NCBI GenBank assembly: GCA_030647435.1
Contig: JAUSJX010000037.1
Location: 1-43,164, forward strand
DNA from: Candidatus Rokuibacteriota bacterium
GTDB lineage: Bacteria; Methylomirabilota; Methylomirabilia; Rokubacteriales; CSP1-6
Direction of reading: 5' to 3'
DNA length: 43,164 nucleotides
Position numbers and translations under genes: made by a program. Position 1 is the first letter of the stretch, and every line of letters begins with the position of its first letter. Of this stretch, positions 8,211-16,885 are shown piece after piece. The notes beneath the pieces were generated by a model. The model was not told the DNA's origin and did not search any database. It saw only the letters and a program-made list of their open reading frames with translations.

Positions 8211-9509
8211 GTGGAGCAGTCGCCCACCCGTCTCCGCTGGATCATGTGGGGCATCCCCGCCTTCCTCTTCTTCTTCGCGTTCCTGCACCGCGTCGCCCCC
8301 GGTGTCATCGTCAAGGACATCATGCAGGCGTTCGGCGCGAGCGGCGAGATCGTCGGCCTGCTTTCGGCCATGTACTTCTACTCATACGCGGCCTTCATGA
8401 TCCCCGCCGGGCTCTTGATCGACGGCTTCGGGGTCCGCCGCGTGATCGCAGCAGGCAGCGCTGTCATGGGGCTGGGCTCGCTGGCGATGGGCATGGCGGC
8501 CTCGCAGAACGTGCTCATGACCGGGCGGTTCTTCGTCGGCGCGGGCGCGACGGTCACCTTCATCGGCTGCCTCAAAGTTGCCACAAACTGGTTCCCGCCC
8601 TCTCACTTCGGCACGCTCTCGGCGGTGACGGCCACGGTGGGCGTGCTGGGAGCGCTCGGAGGCACCGCGCCCCTGGCTGCGCTGGTCGCGCTGACGAGCT
8701 GGCGCGGCGCCTTCACGACGATCGCCGCGCTGACACTCCTCGGCGCCGCGACGTGCTACCTCGTCGTCCGCGACCACCCGGCGGGCGCCGCCGCGGCGAC
8801 GGCGCCGTCACCGAAACTCGGCGCGGTGCTCCGGGGCATGGTCCAAGTGCTGGGCAACCGCCACACCTGGCCCCCCTTCCTCGCCTTCTTCTTCCTCTAC
8901 GCGGCCATGGGCAACCTCATGCTCTGGGTCGTGCCGTTCCTCCACGACATCTACGCGCTGCCGACGACCAAGGCCGCGACCTATGCCTCGGCCGTGTCAT
9001 TCGCCCTCCTCTTCACGGCGCCGCTCACGGGTTATCTCTCCGACCGGGTCCTGCGCCGGCGCAAGCTCCCCTACACCGTGCTCTCCTTCTGCCTCTTTCT
9101 CTTCTGGGCGGCGCTCGCGCTCACGGCCGGGGCACTGCCGCTCTGGGGAGTGGCGCTGATCCTCTTCGGCATGGGCGGGGTGGGCGGGGCCTTCGTGCTG
9201 ACCTGGCCGATCGGACGTGAAGTCAACCCGCCGCATCTGGCGGGCACCGCGGTGGCGGTCGCGAACATGGGAGGCTTCCTCGGCGCCGCGCTGACCCAGA
9301 AGTACGTCGGCCGCGTGCTCGACGCCGGCTGGACCGGCGCGATGGTCGAGGGCGCGCGCGTCTACCCCGCGGCGGCCTATGCGGGCGCTTTCAAGGTCTG
9401 CGCGGTGTTCGTGCTGGTCGCGGCGGGCATGAGCCTGCTCCTGCGCGAGACGCGCGGGCGCAACATCTACCACGAGCTCCATCCCGGAGGGACCCATGGC
9501 GGCAGCTGA
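8211..9509 (+). CDS. MFS transporter
   Basis: The 432-residue protein has about 12 hydrophobic segments in two halves and MFS signatures. After TM1 (IPAFLFFFAFLHRVAPGVIV) comes the TM2/loop region with GLLIDGFGVRRV, the family's GxxxD(R/G)xGxR motif, and the second half has LTGYLSDRVLRRRKL. The GTG start at 8211 is 3 nt after the CoA-transferase beta stop and matches the beginning of TM1. Its place between acid-activating enzymes and a thioesterase suggests uptake of the organic acid degraded by this operon. That role is inferred from context only. It overlaps the next gene by 14 bp. Confidence 0.92.
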   Translation: MEQSPTRLRWIMWGIPAFLFFFAFLHRVAPGVIVKDIMQAFGASGEIVGLLSAMYFYSYAAFMIPAGLLIDGFGVRRVIAAGSAVMGLGSLAMGMAASQNVLMTGRFFVGAGATVTFIGCLKVATNWFPPSHFGTLSAVTATVGVLGALGGTAPLAALVALTSWRGAFTTIAALTLLGAATCYLVVRDHPAGAAAATAPSPKLGAVLRGMVQVLGNRHTWPPFLAFFFLYAAMGNLMLWVVPFLHDIYALPTTKAATYASAVSFALLFTAPLTGYLSDRVLRRRKLPYTVLSFCLFLFWAALALTAGALPLWGVALILFGMGGVGGAFVLTWPIGREVNPPHLAGTAVAVANMGGFLGAALTQKYVGRVLDAGWTGAMVEGARVYPAAAYAGAFKVCAVFVLVAAGMSLLLRETRGRNIYHELHPGGTHGGS

Positions 9510-9924
9510 CGAGCCGATACGCATCGACCCCGAGATCCTCAACGAGCATCACGAAGGCACGCTGACCAAGCTCATCGGCGCGCGCTTCGTCGAGGCGACG
9601 AAGGACCGGCTCGTGGCCGAGCTGACCGTGCGAGACGACCTGACGACGGTGGGCGGCCGCGTCCACGGCGGGACGCTGATGGCGCTGGCCGACCTCGTGG
9701 GCGCGACCGGGACCTTCATCAACCTGCCGCCGGGGGCGACGGGCACGACCACGCTCGAGTCCAAGACCAACTTTTTCGCCGCCGGGCGCGAGGGCGTGAT
9801 CCGCGCCGAGTCCACGCCGGTCCACCGCGGCAGGACGACCCAGGTCTGGCAGACGCGGGTGACCGACGCCTCGGGCCGCCTTCTGTCGATGACCATCCAG
9901 ACCCAGCTCGTATTGCGAGAGTAG
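9496..9924 (+). CDS. PaaI-family hotdog thioesterase
   Basis: The 142-residue protein is a single hotdog domain. The central motif GGRVHGGTLMALADLVGA (about residues 52-69) contains the HGG turn and the aspartate that acts as base or nucleophile in PaaI/HGG thioesterases. The strands TTTLESKTNFFAAG and VWQTRVTDASGRLLSMT complete the sheet. Enzymes of this type release CoA from stalled or aromatic acyl-CoAs. It overlaps the MFS gene by 14 bp and ends the five-gene plus-strand operon, where it could regenerate free CoA. Confidence 0.92.
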   Translation: MAAADEPIRIDPEILNEHHEGTLTKLIGARFVEATKDRLVAELTVRDDLTTVGGRVHGGTLMALADLVGATGTFINLPPGATGTTTLESKTNFFAAGREGVIRAESTPVHRGRTTQVWQTRVTDASGRLLSMTIQTQLVLRE

Positions 9925-9997
9925 AGACCGACAGGCGGCCGAGAAGGGTCCAGATGCGAGGCCCCGCCCGATGGCCGCACGCGAGGTAACCGTAACC

Positions 9998-10091
9998 GGG
10001 GTCAGGTCTTGCATTGACACATTCCGGGATCCTGTAGATAGGGGCCAGCCTCCCCACCGGGCTCAAATGTCGTAATGCAAGACCTGACCCC
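9998..10091. repeat. Short element with 18-bp perfect inverted ends (MITE/REP-like)
   Basis: GGGGTCAGGTCTTGCATT at 9998-10015 recurs as its exact reverse complement at 10074-10091. The similarity extends inward (GACACA against ACGACA) and outward (GTAAC against CTAAC) with small mismatches. The centre is 58 bp and has no ORF. The element fills the gap between two convergent operons and abuts the crotonase stop codon. From memory, GGGGTCAGGTCTTGC-type ends recur in many genomes near REP-associated (IS200-like) transposases; I could not check this here. The hairpin could also stop transcription from both sides. Confidence 0.75.
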
Positions 10092-10092
10092 G

Positions 10093-10821
10093 TTAGGGGC
10101 GGTCGAGGAAGCCCTCGGTCATCGCGTTGATCACCGGGATACCGTTTGAGGCGATGGCGTTGATGCGCGCCTTGACCTCGGCGAGCGCGCGGAAGGGCTT
10201 CTTGAGCAGGTGCTGGGCGTAGTCCTTCACGGCCTGTTCGAGTTCCGAACCAGGCACGACGCGCGTCACGAGCCCCATGGCCTGTGTCTCGGCCGCCGAG
10301 TAGCGGTGGCAGCCCATGATGATCTCCTTGGCCTTGGTCGGGCCGACGAACCGGACGAAGCGCGTCGTCGAAGCCACGCCGAGCGGCACGCCCAGGTCCA
10401 CCTCGGGAATCCAGAACTGCGCCTCGGCCGCGGCGAAGCGGAAGTCGCAGGCCAGCAGCAGGCCCCAGCCGCCGCCGACCGCGTGGCCGTTGATCATCGC
10501 GATCGTCGCCTGCTCGAGGGTCTCGAGCGCTCCAGTGGCCCGCTCGAAGAGCCTGCGGAACTGGCTCTTATTCTCCAGGAAGAGGCGCCGGCGCTCCTCG
10601 TCCGTCTTGGCGCGGGCGTGTGGCGCGTCCGCCCCGGCGGAAAAAACGGGCGGCGCGCCCGTCAGGATGACGACGCGCGTGCCCGCATCGTCCCGCAATT
10701 CGGCGAGCGCCGCCCCGAGATCGGTCAGCATGGCGTCGCTCAGCGAGTTGCGTCGCTCGGGACGGTTGAGCGAGAGTGTGGCCACAGCCCCGTCCCGCAT
10801 CAGCGTGACGTTGCCGCTCAC
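10093..10821 (-). CDS. Enoyl-CoA hydratase/isomerase (crotonase) family protein
   Basis: The 242-residue protein has the crotonase fold signatures: the oxyanion-hole segment FSAGAD (60-65), GHAVGGGWGLLLACD (112-126) and the second catalytic-region motif IPEVDLGVPLG (138-148). E140 matches the second catalytic glutamate of enoyl-CoA hydratase. The first glutamate (in GGGCEL of the rat enzyme) is glycine 120, so simple water addition is doubtful; an isomerase, hydrolase or decarboxylase reaction is possible. The start overlaps the iorB-like stop as ATGA, so it is probably translated with the 2-oxoacid oxidoreductase genes. Its substrate is likely an acyl-CoA from that pathway. Confidence 0.9.
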   Translation of the reverse strand: MSGNVTLMRDGAVATLSLNRPERRNSLSDAMLTDLGAALAELRDDAGTRVVILTGAPPVFSAGADAPHARAKTDEERRRLFLENKSQFRRLFERATGALETLEQATIAMINGHAVGGGWGLLLACDFRFAAAEAQFWIPEVDLGVPLGVASTTRFVRFVGPTKAKEIIMGCHRYSAAETQAMGLVTRVVPGSELEQAVKDYAQHLLKKPFRALAEVKARINAIASNGIPVINAMTEGFLDRP

Positions 10822-12356
10822 GAGCGCGCGGCCTCGAGGAGCGCCGACTCGATGCCCTTTTCGTCGGCGAGGAGCTTCTCGCGTGTCTCGCCGACGATGT
10901 CCCGGGCGCGCGCATAGCCCTTCCCGGCCGCCCGGTCGCGGGCGACGGCCGGCGCCAGGATCTCGTCGAGGAAGCGCGTGAAGGCGCCGGAGAGGCGGCG
11001 TCTGACCTCGCCATAACCGCGCACCACGGTCGCGATGTCCGCGACCTCACAGGCGAGGTCGTAGTCGAGAGCCGCCGCATCGATGACCGCCTGCTGCCAG
11101 CGATCTATGAGGACGAACTCCCGCTGGGCGCGGAGCGACGAGGGCCGGAGCCAGCGGAGCCGTCCCAGCGCCCAGACACGAGCGTAGCCCAGCACCGACG
11201 TGGTCCTGACGTGCTGGGTGATGGTCGGACGCCCGTCGGGCCAGCGCCGCTCGGCCCAGCGGGCGATGGGCCCACCGATCGCGGCAGGCAGGATGCCGTA
11301 GATCTCGTCGAGGTCGGGCTTGAGGTAGTCCGTCACCACCAGCACCTGGCCGTTCGCCGCGCCGTGGTCGCGCCGGATGCGTTCGAAGCGGCTGCGGCGC
11401 GTCTTGAGGTCGGCCACGCGGATGGCGTCCTCGTAGCTCATCCACACGGCGAGGCGCCGCGCGAAGCGCTCGGTCAGCCGCGTCTCCGTGTCCCGCGCGC
11501 GCACGAGCCGCACGCGCCCGAGGAAGCGTGCTGCGTAGCCCGCGTCCTGGTAGTCGATGAGGCGCGCGGCCGCCTCGCCGAGCGTCGCATGAAGCGCCGC
11601 CGGAAACTCGCCTTCAATCTGCGCCATGACGGCGAGGAAGTCGGCGCTCCTCACCCCGAGAGCGTGCGCCCGCTCGACCTTGATCTCTGCCCACGGCCGC
11701 GCCGGAGCGCTCTCCGGAGCCGCCGCACCGGCCGCGATCTCAATGCCCGCCTTGAAGCCGGCGAGGTTGCGCTCGACGGCGACGCCGCCCACGCGAATGG
11801 CCGCCTCGAAGTCCATTGCTGCAAGCGGGAGCGCGCCCGAGGCCGCCAGCGACCCCATCAGTACCGCGTTGACCTCGCTGCCGGCAGCCCGCGCGACGGC
11901 GAGCGCGTCGCACGCGATCAGGCGCCGCGACAGCGCCCGCGCCGCCTCCTCCACCCGCTCGCGCGGGAAGATGCCGTTGCCGAGCGCCGTCTTCTCGGCG
12001 ATGGCGAAGAGGCGGTGGGTGCTCGTGATGAGCGTGGTCCGCTCGGGCGAGGCGTAGTCCATCTCGACCATGCGCCCCGCCTCGAGCAGCTCCGAGGCCA
12101 TGATCACGTCGACGTCGCCCGGCATCGGGTAGAGGGAAAAGACCGGGTCCGGAGAGCCGGCCGGAAGCGCCTCGGGATAGATCTCGAGATAGTAGGTCGT
12201 CGCCCCGGTGCGCTGCGCCACGCCGGGGATGGACGTCGCCTGGACCGGCAGGCCCGCGTGGGTGGCCGCGGCGACGATCCACTCGGTCAGCACGCCGCCC
12301 CCCTGTCCGCCGAGGGCCGCGATCAAGATGGAGACGGGACGGCGCGCGGCGCTCAT
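10818..12356 (-). CDS. iorB: Indolepyruvate ferredoxin oxidoreductase beta subunit-like, with C-terminal extension
   Basis: The 512-residue protein begins with the gamma-type domain of 2-oxoacid:ferredoxin oxidoreductases: ISILIAALGGQGGGVLTEWI-like N terminus, SIPGVAQRTGATTYYLE (about 42-58) and the DVIMASELLEAGRM strand. About 300 helical residues follow, which I match to the DUF6537-like extension of long IorB proteins. With IorA it would oxidatively decarboxylate aryl-pyruvates (indole-, phenyl- or hydroxyphenylpyruvate) to aryl-acetyl-CoA, passing electrons to ferredoxin. The start overlaps the iorA stop by 4 bp and its stop overlaps the crotonase start by 4 bp. Substrate range is inferred from the family. 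Confidence 0.87.
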   Translation of the reverse strand: MSAARRPVSILIAALGGQGGGVLTEWIVAAATHAGLPVQATSIPGVAQRTGATTYYLEIYPEALPAGSPDPVFSLYPMPGDVDVIMASELLEAGRMVEMDYASPERTTLITSTHRLFAIAEKTALGNGIFPRERVEEAARALSRRLIACDALAVARAAGSEVNAVLMGSLAASGALPLAAMDFEAAIRVGGVAVERNLAGFKAGIEIAAGAAAPESAPARPWAEIKVERAHALGVRSADFLAVMAQIEGEFPAALHATLGEAAARLIDYQDAGYAARFLGRVRLVRARDTETRLTERFARRLAVWMSYEDAIRVADLKTRRSRFERIRRDHGAANGQVLVVTDYLKPDLDEIYGILPAAIGGPIARWAERRWPDGRPTITQHVRTTSVLGYARVWALGRLRWLRPSSLRAQREFVLIDRWQQAVIDAAALDYDLACEVADIATVVRGYGEVRRRLSGAFTRFLDEILAPAVARDRAAGKGYARARDIVGETREKLLADEKGIESALLEAARS

Positions 12357-14452
12357 GCCGGCTGGAAGAGGCCGATTACCCGCCGGCGGAAGGACTGGAG
12401 CCTCCGCTCACGCCAGCCGGGGTTGTGGACCACGCGCGCCTCGTAGAACGACGGGCAGAGAACGGCCGCGTGCGCGACCTCGCCGCAGAGCCCGCAGCCG
12501 ACGCAGGTCTGGTCCACGTGCGCCACCGGGTCGTCGCGCAGCGGGTCGCCGCTCTCCTTGAGCGTGAGGGACGGGCAGCCGTTGAAGCGCATGCAGGACT
12601 TGTCCCCCGTGCAGACATCGGCGTCGACGCCGAAGCGCGGCGCCTCGACGCGCCCGCCAGCCTTGAGCCGGGCCGCCGTCTGCGGCTTCACGCGGCGCTG
12701 ACGCTCGAGCTGGCACTCGCCCCGGGCGATGATGACCTTGAGCCCGCCCGCCGCCGTCGTCATGGCTTCGCGCACCGTCTTGAGCGTGTTGCCGACCTTG
12801 TAGGGGTTCACGACGCGGATCCACGACACGCCGAGGCTCCGGATCGTCTCGGCAATGGACATGCGCACGTTGTCGCCCCGCGGGTTCCTGCCGGTCGAGG
12901 GGTTGGACTGCTGGCCCGTCGCCGACGTGTAGAAGTTCTCGAGGACCACGAGGATCGAGTCCTGCTTGTTGAAGACGGCGTTCGCGACACCCGTCGTCAG
13001 CCCCGAGTGCCAGAAGCCGCCGTCTCCCATGATGGAGATCACGCGCTTGCCGAAATTGGGCGCGACGGCGCTGGACGAGGCCAGTCCCAGGCCGTAGCCC
13101 AGGATCGTGTTGCCCTGGTTGAACGGCGGCAGCGCGGCGAAGGCATGGCAGCCGATGTCGGCCGCCACGTGGGTTTCACCGAGCTCGCGCTGCGCGATCT
13201 TGAGCGCGCTGAACATGGGGCGCTCCGGGCAGCCCGTGCAGAAAGCGGGCGGCCGCTTTGGGAGCGGCGTCTCGAGGACCTGCCTGCCTCGCCCGACATG
13301 ACCCGCGAGAGCGGCCCGCCGCGTCTCGGCATCGCCTCCGAGGAAGCGCGCCAGCGCCGCGAGCACGACTTCGGGCACGTATTCTCCCTGGGCCGCCACC
13401 GTGCCCTTGCCCTCGATGCGGACCGACAGGGCCCGGTCGTACGCGAGAGCCTTGAGCTCCTGCTCGATGAAGTTGGGCATCCCCTCCTCGAGGACGAGCA
13501 CGCGGCGCTTGCCCTCGAGGAAGTCGAGGAGTTGCTCGGGCACGAGCGGGTGGATCACGTTCAGGACGAGAATCGGGATGCGGCTCCTGCCGAAGACATC
13601 GGCCCGGCCCAGGAGCTCCAGCGCGCGGAGCGCGGTCGGCGTGAGCCCTCCCTGGAGGATGATGCCGAGCTCCTTCTCCTCCCCGGGGATGACCTCGTTG
13701 AGCCCGCGCTCGAGAACGTAGCGGCGCGCGGCCGGCAGGCGCTTCTCGAACTTCTGCGCCTCCTGGGTGTAGGTGGAGGGCGGATGGCTGATCCGGCTGT
13801 AGTCGAAGGAGTGCCGCTGCAGCCGGTCGCGCATGCTGATGGCCGGGCGGACATTGTCCTTGCAGACCATGGAGCCCTGCATGTGCGCGGCACGGATGCG
13901 AAGGCTGATCACTGCCGGCAAATTCGACGCTTCCGACATGCCAAAACCTTCCTCGACCATCCGCGCCAGGGTCTGAAGGCTCGGGCGCGGGTCGAAGAGA
14001 CACAGCGACGATTTGAGCGCGAAGGCATGCGTGCGCTCCTGGATGACGCTGGCGCCCGCGCCGTAGTCCTCACCGACCACGATCACCGCGCCGCCGATGA
14101 CGCCGGAGGAGGCCAGGTTGGAGAGCGCGTCGGCCGCGACATTCGTGCCCACGATGGACTTCCAGGTGACCGCCCCCCGCATGGGGTAGTTAATGGACGC
14201 GCCCAGGAGGGCGGCGGCGGCGGCCTCGTTGGCCGAGGCGTCCAGATAGACTCCCATGGGCTTGAGCACGGGCTCGTTTGCGTCAGCCATGACGTCGAGG
14301 AGATGGGACACGGGCGCGCCCGGGTAGCCGCCGACATAGGACACGCCCGACTGGAGGAGAGCCTTGGTGATGGCGAGGATGCCCTCGCCCCGGAGGACCT
14401 GCCCCTGGCCGAGCTGGAGCTGCTTGACTTCTTCCGCGAACGACCGTTCCAT
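12353..14452 (-). CDS. iorA: Indolepyruvate ferredoxin oxidoreductase alpha subunit (TPP enzyme with ferredoxin tail)
   Basis: The 699-residue protein has the 2-oxoacid oxidoreductase order. The N-terminal pyrimidine-binding domain includes GGYPGAPVSHLLDVM at 41-55. A transketolase-C-like middle and a TPP pyrophosphate-binding motif running from GDGG (477-480) to N506 follow. Near the C terminus are iron-sulfur cysteines at 614, 620, 626, 650, 653, 656 and 666. There is an extra CTGC at 405-408. The frame extends upstream to 14509, but ATG 14452 has a GAGGG upstream and matches the family start. The gene heads the iorA-iorB-crotonase operon and is divergent from the hydrolase at 14493, leaving only 40 bp for two promoters. 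It converts aryl-pyruvates to acyl-CoA. Confidence 0.92.
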   Translation of the reverse strand: MERSFAEEVKQLQLGQGQVLRGEGILAITKALLQSGVSYVGGYPGAPVSHLLDVMADANEPVLKPMGVYLDASANEAAAAALLGASINYPMRGAVTWKSIVGTNVAADALSNLASSGVIGGAVIVVGEDYGAGASVIQERTHAFALKSSLCLFDPRPSLQTLARMVEEGFGMSEASNLPAVISLRIRAAHMQGSMVCKDNVRPAISMRDRLQRHSFDYSRISHPPSTYTQEAQKFEKRLPAARRYVLERGLNEVIPGEEKELGIILQGGLTPTALRALELLGRADVFGRSRIPILVLNVIHPLVPEQLLDFLEGKRRVLVLEEGMPNFIEQELKALAYDRALSVRIEGKGTVAAQGEYVPEVVLAALARFLGGDAETRRAALAGHVGRGRQVLETPLPKRPPAFCTGCPERPMFSALKIAQRELGETHVAADIGCHAFAALPPFNQGNTILGYGLGLASSSAVAPNFGKRVISIMGDGGFWHSGLTTGVANAVFNKQDSILVVLENFYTSATGQQSNPSTGRNPRGDNVRMSIAETIRSLGVSWIRVVNPYKVGNTLKTVREAMTTAAGGLKVIIARGECQLERQRRVKPQTAARLKAGGRVEAPRFGVDADVCTGDKSCMRFNGCPSLTLKESGDPLRDDPVAHVDQTCVGCGLCGEVAHAAVLCPSFYEARVVHNPGWRERRLQSFRRRVIGLFQPA

Positions 14453-14492
14453 AGGGCCCTCTTTTACCACACTCCGCATCCGGAGGGCGGCC

Positions 14493-15302
14493 ATGCCCCA
14501 CTCGACCACGCGCGACGGCGTCAGGGTCTACTACGAGGAGCACGGGCGGGGCGAGCCGGTCCTGCTGGCCTACGGCATCGGCGGCAATGCGGGCATGTGG
14601 GACCCCAACATCGGAGCGCTGTCCGCCGGCCACCGACTCATCCTCTGGGAGCCGCGCGGGCACGCCCGCTCCGACAGCCCCGAGGACCCGAAGAAGGTCA
14701 CCTTCGCCCACTGGGTCTGGGACCTCCACGACCTCATGGACCATCTCGAGCTCGAGCGGGCCGTCGTGGGCGGGCTCTCGCTCGGTGGGGGCATCGCGAC
14801 GCGCTTCACGCTGGCGCACCCCACGCGCGTGCGCGCGCTCCTCATCATCGACTCGTCCTCCGCGTCGGGCCTGCCGCTGGGAGTGGACAATATCGTGCTG
14901 CGCGCGAAGAGCATCGAGGTGACGCTCAAGGGCGGGATGGACGCCATGGCGGAGTTCGCCATCGAGTCCAACCCGAACGTGGCGGGGCGGATCAAGCTGG
15001 ACCCGTCGGCGCGGAAGGAGATCTTCGACTACTACCGCATGCTCACGCCCATCGGCTACGCCAACGCGCTGCGGGCCCTGCTCCAGATGGACTACATCAC
15101 GGATCGCCTGGGTGAGATCACGGCGCCCACCCTCCTCGTGTGCGGCGACGAGGACCCCTCGCTCGGACCCATGCGTGAGATCCAGAAGCGCATCGCGCAC
15201 GCCCATTTCGCCCTGCTCTCCCTGGCCGGCCACTTCGCCAACCGGGACCAGCCCGTGGCGTTCAACCGCGCTGTCGTCGAATTCCTGTCCGGCCTCGCCT
15301 GA
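14493..15302 (+). CDS. Alpha/beta hydrolase
   Basis: The 269-residue protein is an alpha/beta-fold hydrolase. It has GIGGNAGMW (oxyanion region, 28-36), the nucleophile elbow GGLSLGGG with S96, the acid in LLVCGDEDPS and the catalytic histidine in LAGHFANRD. ATG 14493 is preferred over upstream alternatives because of the CGGAGGG at about 14481 and because the homology begins there. It resembles 3-oxoadipate enol-lactonase/epoxide hydrolase-type members, but the substrate is unknown. It is transcribed away from iorA. Confidence 0.93.
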   Translation: MPHSTTRDGVRVYYEEHGRGEPVLLAYGIGGNAGMWDPNIGALSAGHRLILWEPRGHARSDSPEDPKKVTFAHWVWDLHDLMDHLELERAVVGGLSLGGGIATRFTLAHPTRVRALLIIDSSSASGLPLGVDNIVLRAKSIEVTLKGGMDAMAEFAIESNPNVAGRIKLDPSARKEIFDYYRMLTPIGYANALRALLQMDYITDRLGEITAPTLLVCGDEDPSLGPMREIQKRIAHAHFALLSLAGHFANRDQPVAFNRAVVEFLSGLA

Positions 15303-15356
15303 GGCGGCGCGCGCCTCGAGCGGCGCCCGGCTCGCTGACACGATGGCCCGCACGGA

Positions 15357-15386
15357 TTGCTTCGGGCGTCGCCGCTGTGGAATACT
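15357..15386 (+). promoter_or_regulatory. Putative promoter of the MATE-transporter leader
   Basis: TTGCTT (15357-15362), an 18-bp spacer and AATACT (15381-15386) lie 7 nt before an ATG. The same architecture (TTGCCC, 18 bp, AACAAT, 7 nt) precedes the MFS gene at 16886, and the two regions are nearly identical from the -10 through the first codons. No Shine-Dalgarno is present, so the transcript would be leaderless. Confidence 0.45.
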
Positions 15387-15393
15387 CGGGCGC

Positions 15394-15444
15394 ATGAGGC
15401 GCCGCGCCCGCGCCGTCGTCGAGTTCCAGAAAGACCTCGCTTGA
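15394..15444 (+). CDS. Possible 16-residue upstream ORF / leader peptide
   Basis: The frame reads MRRRARAVVEFQKDLA and stops at TGA 15 nt before the ATG of the MATE gene. Its first codons are a near copy of the N terminus of the MFS transporter at 16886 (MSRRARAV). The -10-like box and 7-nt spacing upstream are shared too. It may be a translated leader that affects the MATE gene, or a fossil left by recombination of a transporter promoter. Expression has not been shown. Confidence 0.35.
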   Translation: MRRRARAVVEFQKDLA

Positions 15445-15460
15445 CCTGCATCCGTCCGTG

Positions 15461-16828
15461 ATGAGTTCGACGCCCTCGGCCGAGCCCGTGGGGGCCCGCA
15501 CGAAGCGGCTGCTCGAAGCCCCCGTCGTCCCCACCCTGCTCCGCCTGGCCGCGCCCACTGTCTTCGTCACCATTCTCCAGGCGACCGTCGGCACGCTCGA
15601 CGCCGTCTTCGTGGGCTGGCTCGGCTCGAGCGCGCTCGCGGGCGTGTCGCTGGTGTATCCGCTGCTCATGCTCATGCAGACCATGTCGGCCGGCGGCATG
15701 GGCGGCGGCGTCGCCTCGGCCGTGGCGCGCGCACTGGGCGCCGGCAGGCGCGCCGAGGCGCAAGCGCTGGCGGCTCACGCCCTCGTGATCGCGATCGGCA
15801 TGTCCGCGCTGCTCACCATCGGGCTCCTCTGGGGCGGCCCGGCCCTGTACCGCGCCATGGGCGGGACGGGCGCCACCCTCGAAGCCGCGCTGACCTACTC
15901 CCGCGTGATCTTCGGCGGCGCCGTCGTCTACTGGCTCCTCAACACGCTCTCGAGCATCGTCCGCGGCACCGGCACCATGGTGCTGCCGGCGGCCGTCAAT
16001 ATCGGCTCGGCCGTCATCTACCTGAGCCTGGCGCCGGCTCTGGTGATGGGCTGGGGCCCGTTCCCGCGGCTCGGGGTGGCGGGCACGGCGGCGGCGAATC
16101 TCATCGCCTTCGGCGCGTCGACGCTCGTGCTCGGCGCCTATCTGCTGTCCCCGCGAAGCACGTTGCGGCTCTCGTGGGAGGGCTTCCGGCTGCGGTGGGC
16201 GCTCTTCTGGGAGATCCTGCGCGTCGGTGCGCCCGCCTCGCTCAACACGATCCTGACCAACCTGACCGTGGTGCTCATGACGGGGCTCGTCGGCCCGTTC
16301 GGCACAGCCGCGCTGGCAGGCTACGGCATGGGCGCGCGGCTCGAGTATCTCCAGATCCTGGTCGCGTTCGGGATGGGCTCGGCGCTGGTCGCGATGGTCG
16401 GCGCCAACGTGGGCGCGGGGCAGATCGCGCGCGCCGAGCGCATCGCGTGGACGGGCGCGGGCATCGGCGCGGGCGTGACGGGCGCGATCGGCCTCTTCGC
16501 CGCCATCTTCCCGAGTGCGTGGCTCGGACTCTTTACGACGGACCCTGACGTGATCGCCGCGGGAGCGAGCTATCTCCGGATCGTGGGCCCGGTCTACGGC
16601 TTCTTCGGCCTGGGGCTAACCCTGTACTTCGCCTCGCAGGGCGCGGGACGCCTCGGCTGGCCCCTCGCAGCCGGTTTCGCGCGGCTCTTCCTCGCGGCGG
16701 CGGGCGGTTGGGTTTGCGGCTACTGGCTCGGCTGGGGGCTGCCGGGGATCTTCGCGGCCATGGCGGCGGCCCTCATCGTGCTTGGCGGCACGATCGCCGC
16801 GGCTGTCAGATGGGGCGCCTGGCGCTAG
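15461..16828 (+). CDS. MATE family efflux transporter
   Basis: The 455-residue membrane protein has the pseudo-symmetric two-bundle pattern of MATE (NorM/DinF) exporters. The first bundle has LRLAAPTVFVTILQATVGTLD with the conserved P-x-x and D of TM1, then SSALAGVSLVYPLLMLMQTM. The second half repeats it with GAPASLNTILTNLTVVLMTG. Such proteins export cationic drugs or metabolites using Na+ or H+ gradients. GTG 15458 immediately precedes ATG 15461, and either could be used; ATG is chosen. A short leader ORF ends 15 nt upstream. The exported compound cannot be inferred. Confidence 0.9.
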   Translation: MSSTPSAEPVGARTKRLLEAPVVPTLLRLAAPTVFVTILQATVGTLDAVFVGWLGSSALAGVSLVYPLLMLMQTMSAGGMGGGVASAVARALGAGRRAEAQALAAHALVIAIGMSALLTIGLLWGGPALYRAMGGTGATLEAALTYSRVIFGGAVVYWLLNTLSSIVRGTGTMVLPAAVNIGSAVIYLSLAPALVMGWGPFPRLGVAGTAAANLIAFGASTLVLGAYLLSPRSTLRLSWEGFRLRWALFWEILRVGAPASLNTILTNLTVVLMTGLVGPFGTAALAGYGMGARLEYLQILVAFGMGSALVAMVGANVGAGQIARAERIAWTGAGIGAGVTGAIGLFAAIFPSAWLGLFTTDPDVIAAGASYLRIVGPVYGFFGLGLTLYFASQGAGRLGWPLAAGFARLFLAAAGGWVCGYWLGWGLPGIFAAMAAALIVLGGTIAAAVRWGAWR

Positions 16829-16848
16829 GCCGAGCGCCGGAGCGGTCG

Positions 16849-16878
16849 TTGCCCGCGTCACCGCACCTGTGAAACAAT
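16849..16878 (+). promoter_or_regulatory. Putative promoter of the MFS gene at 16886
   Basis: TTGCCC (16849-16854), an 18-bp spacer and AACAAT (16873-16878) are followed after 7 nt by the ATG. The stretch from the -10 box into the coding region matches 15377-15422 at 40 of 46 positions by my count. Confidence 0.4.
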
Positions 16879-16885
16879 CGGGCGC

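Noticed and set aside
12425-15115. Very long plus-strand frame (896 codons) opposite iorA and into the hydrolase gene
   Set aside because: It is antisense to iorA with its TPP and iron-sulfur motifs, and its composition (His, Arg, Gly, Asp-rich, no domains) is that of a G+C-driven shadow frame.
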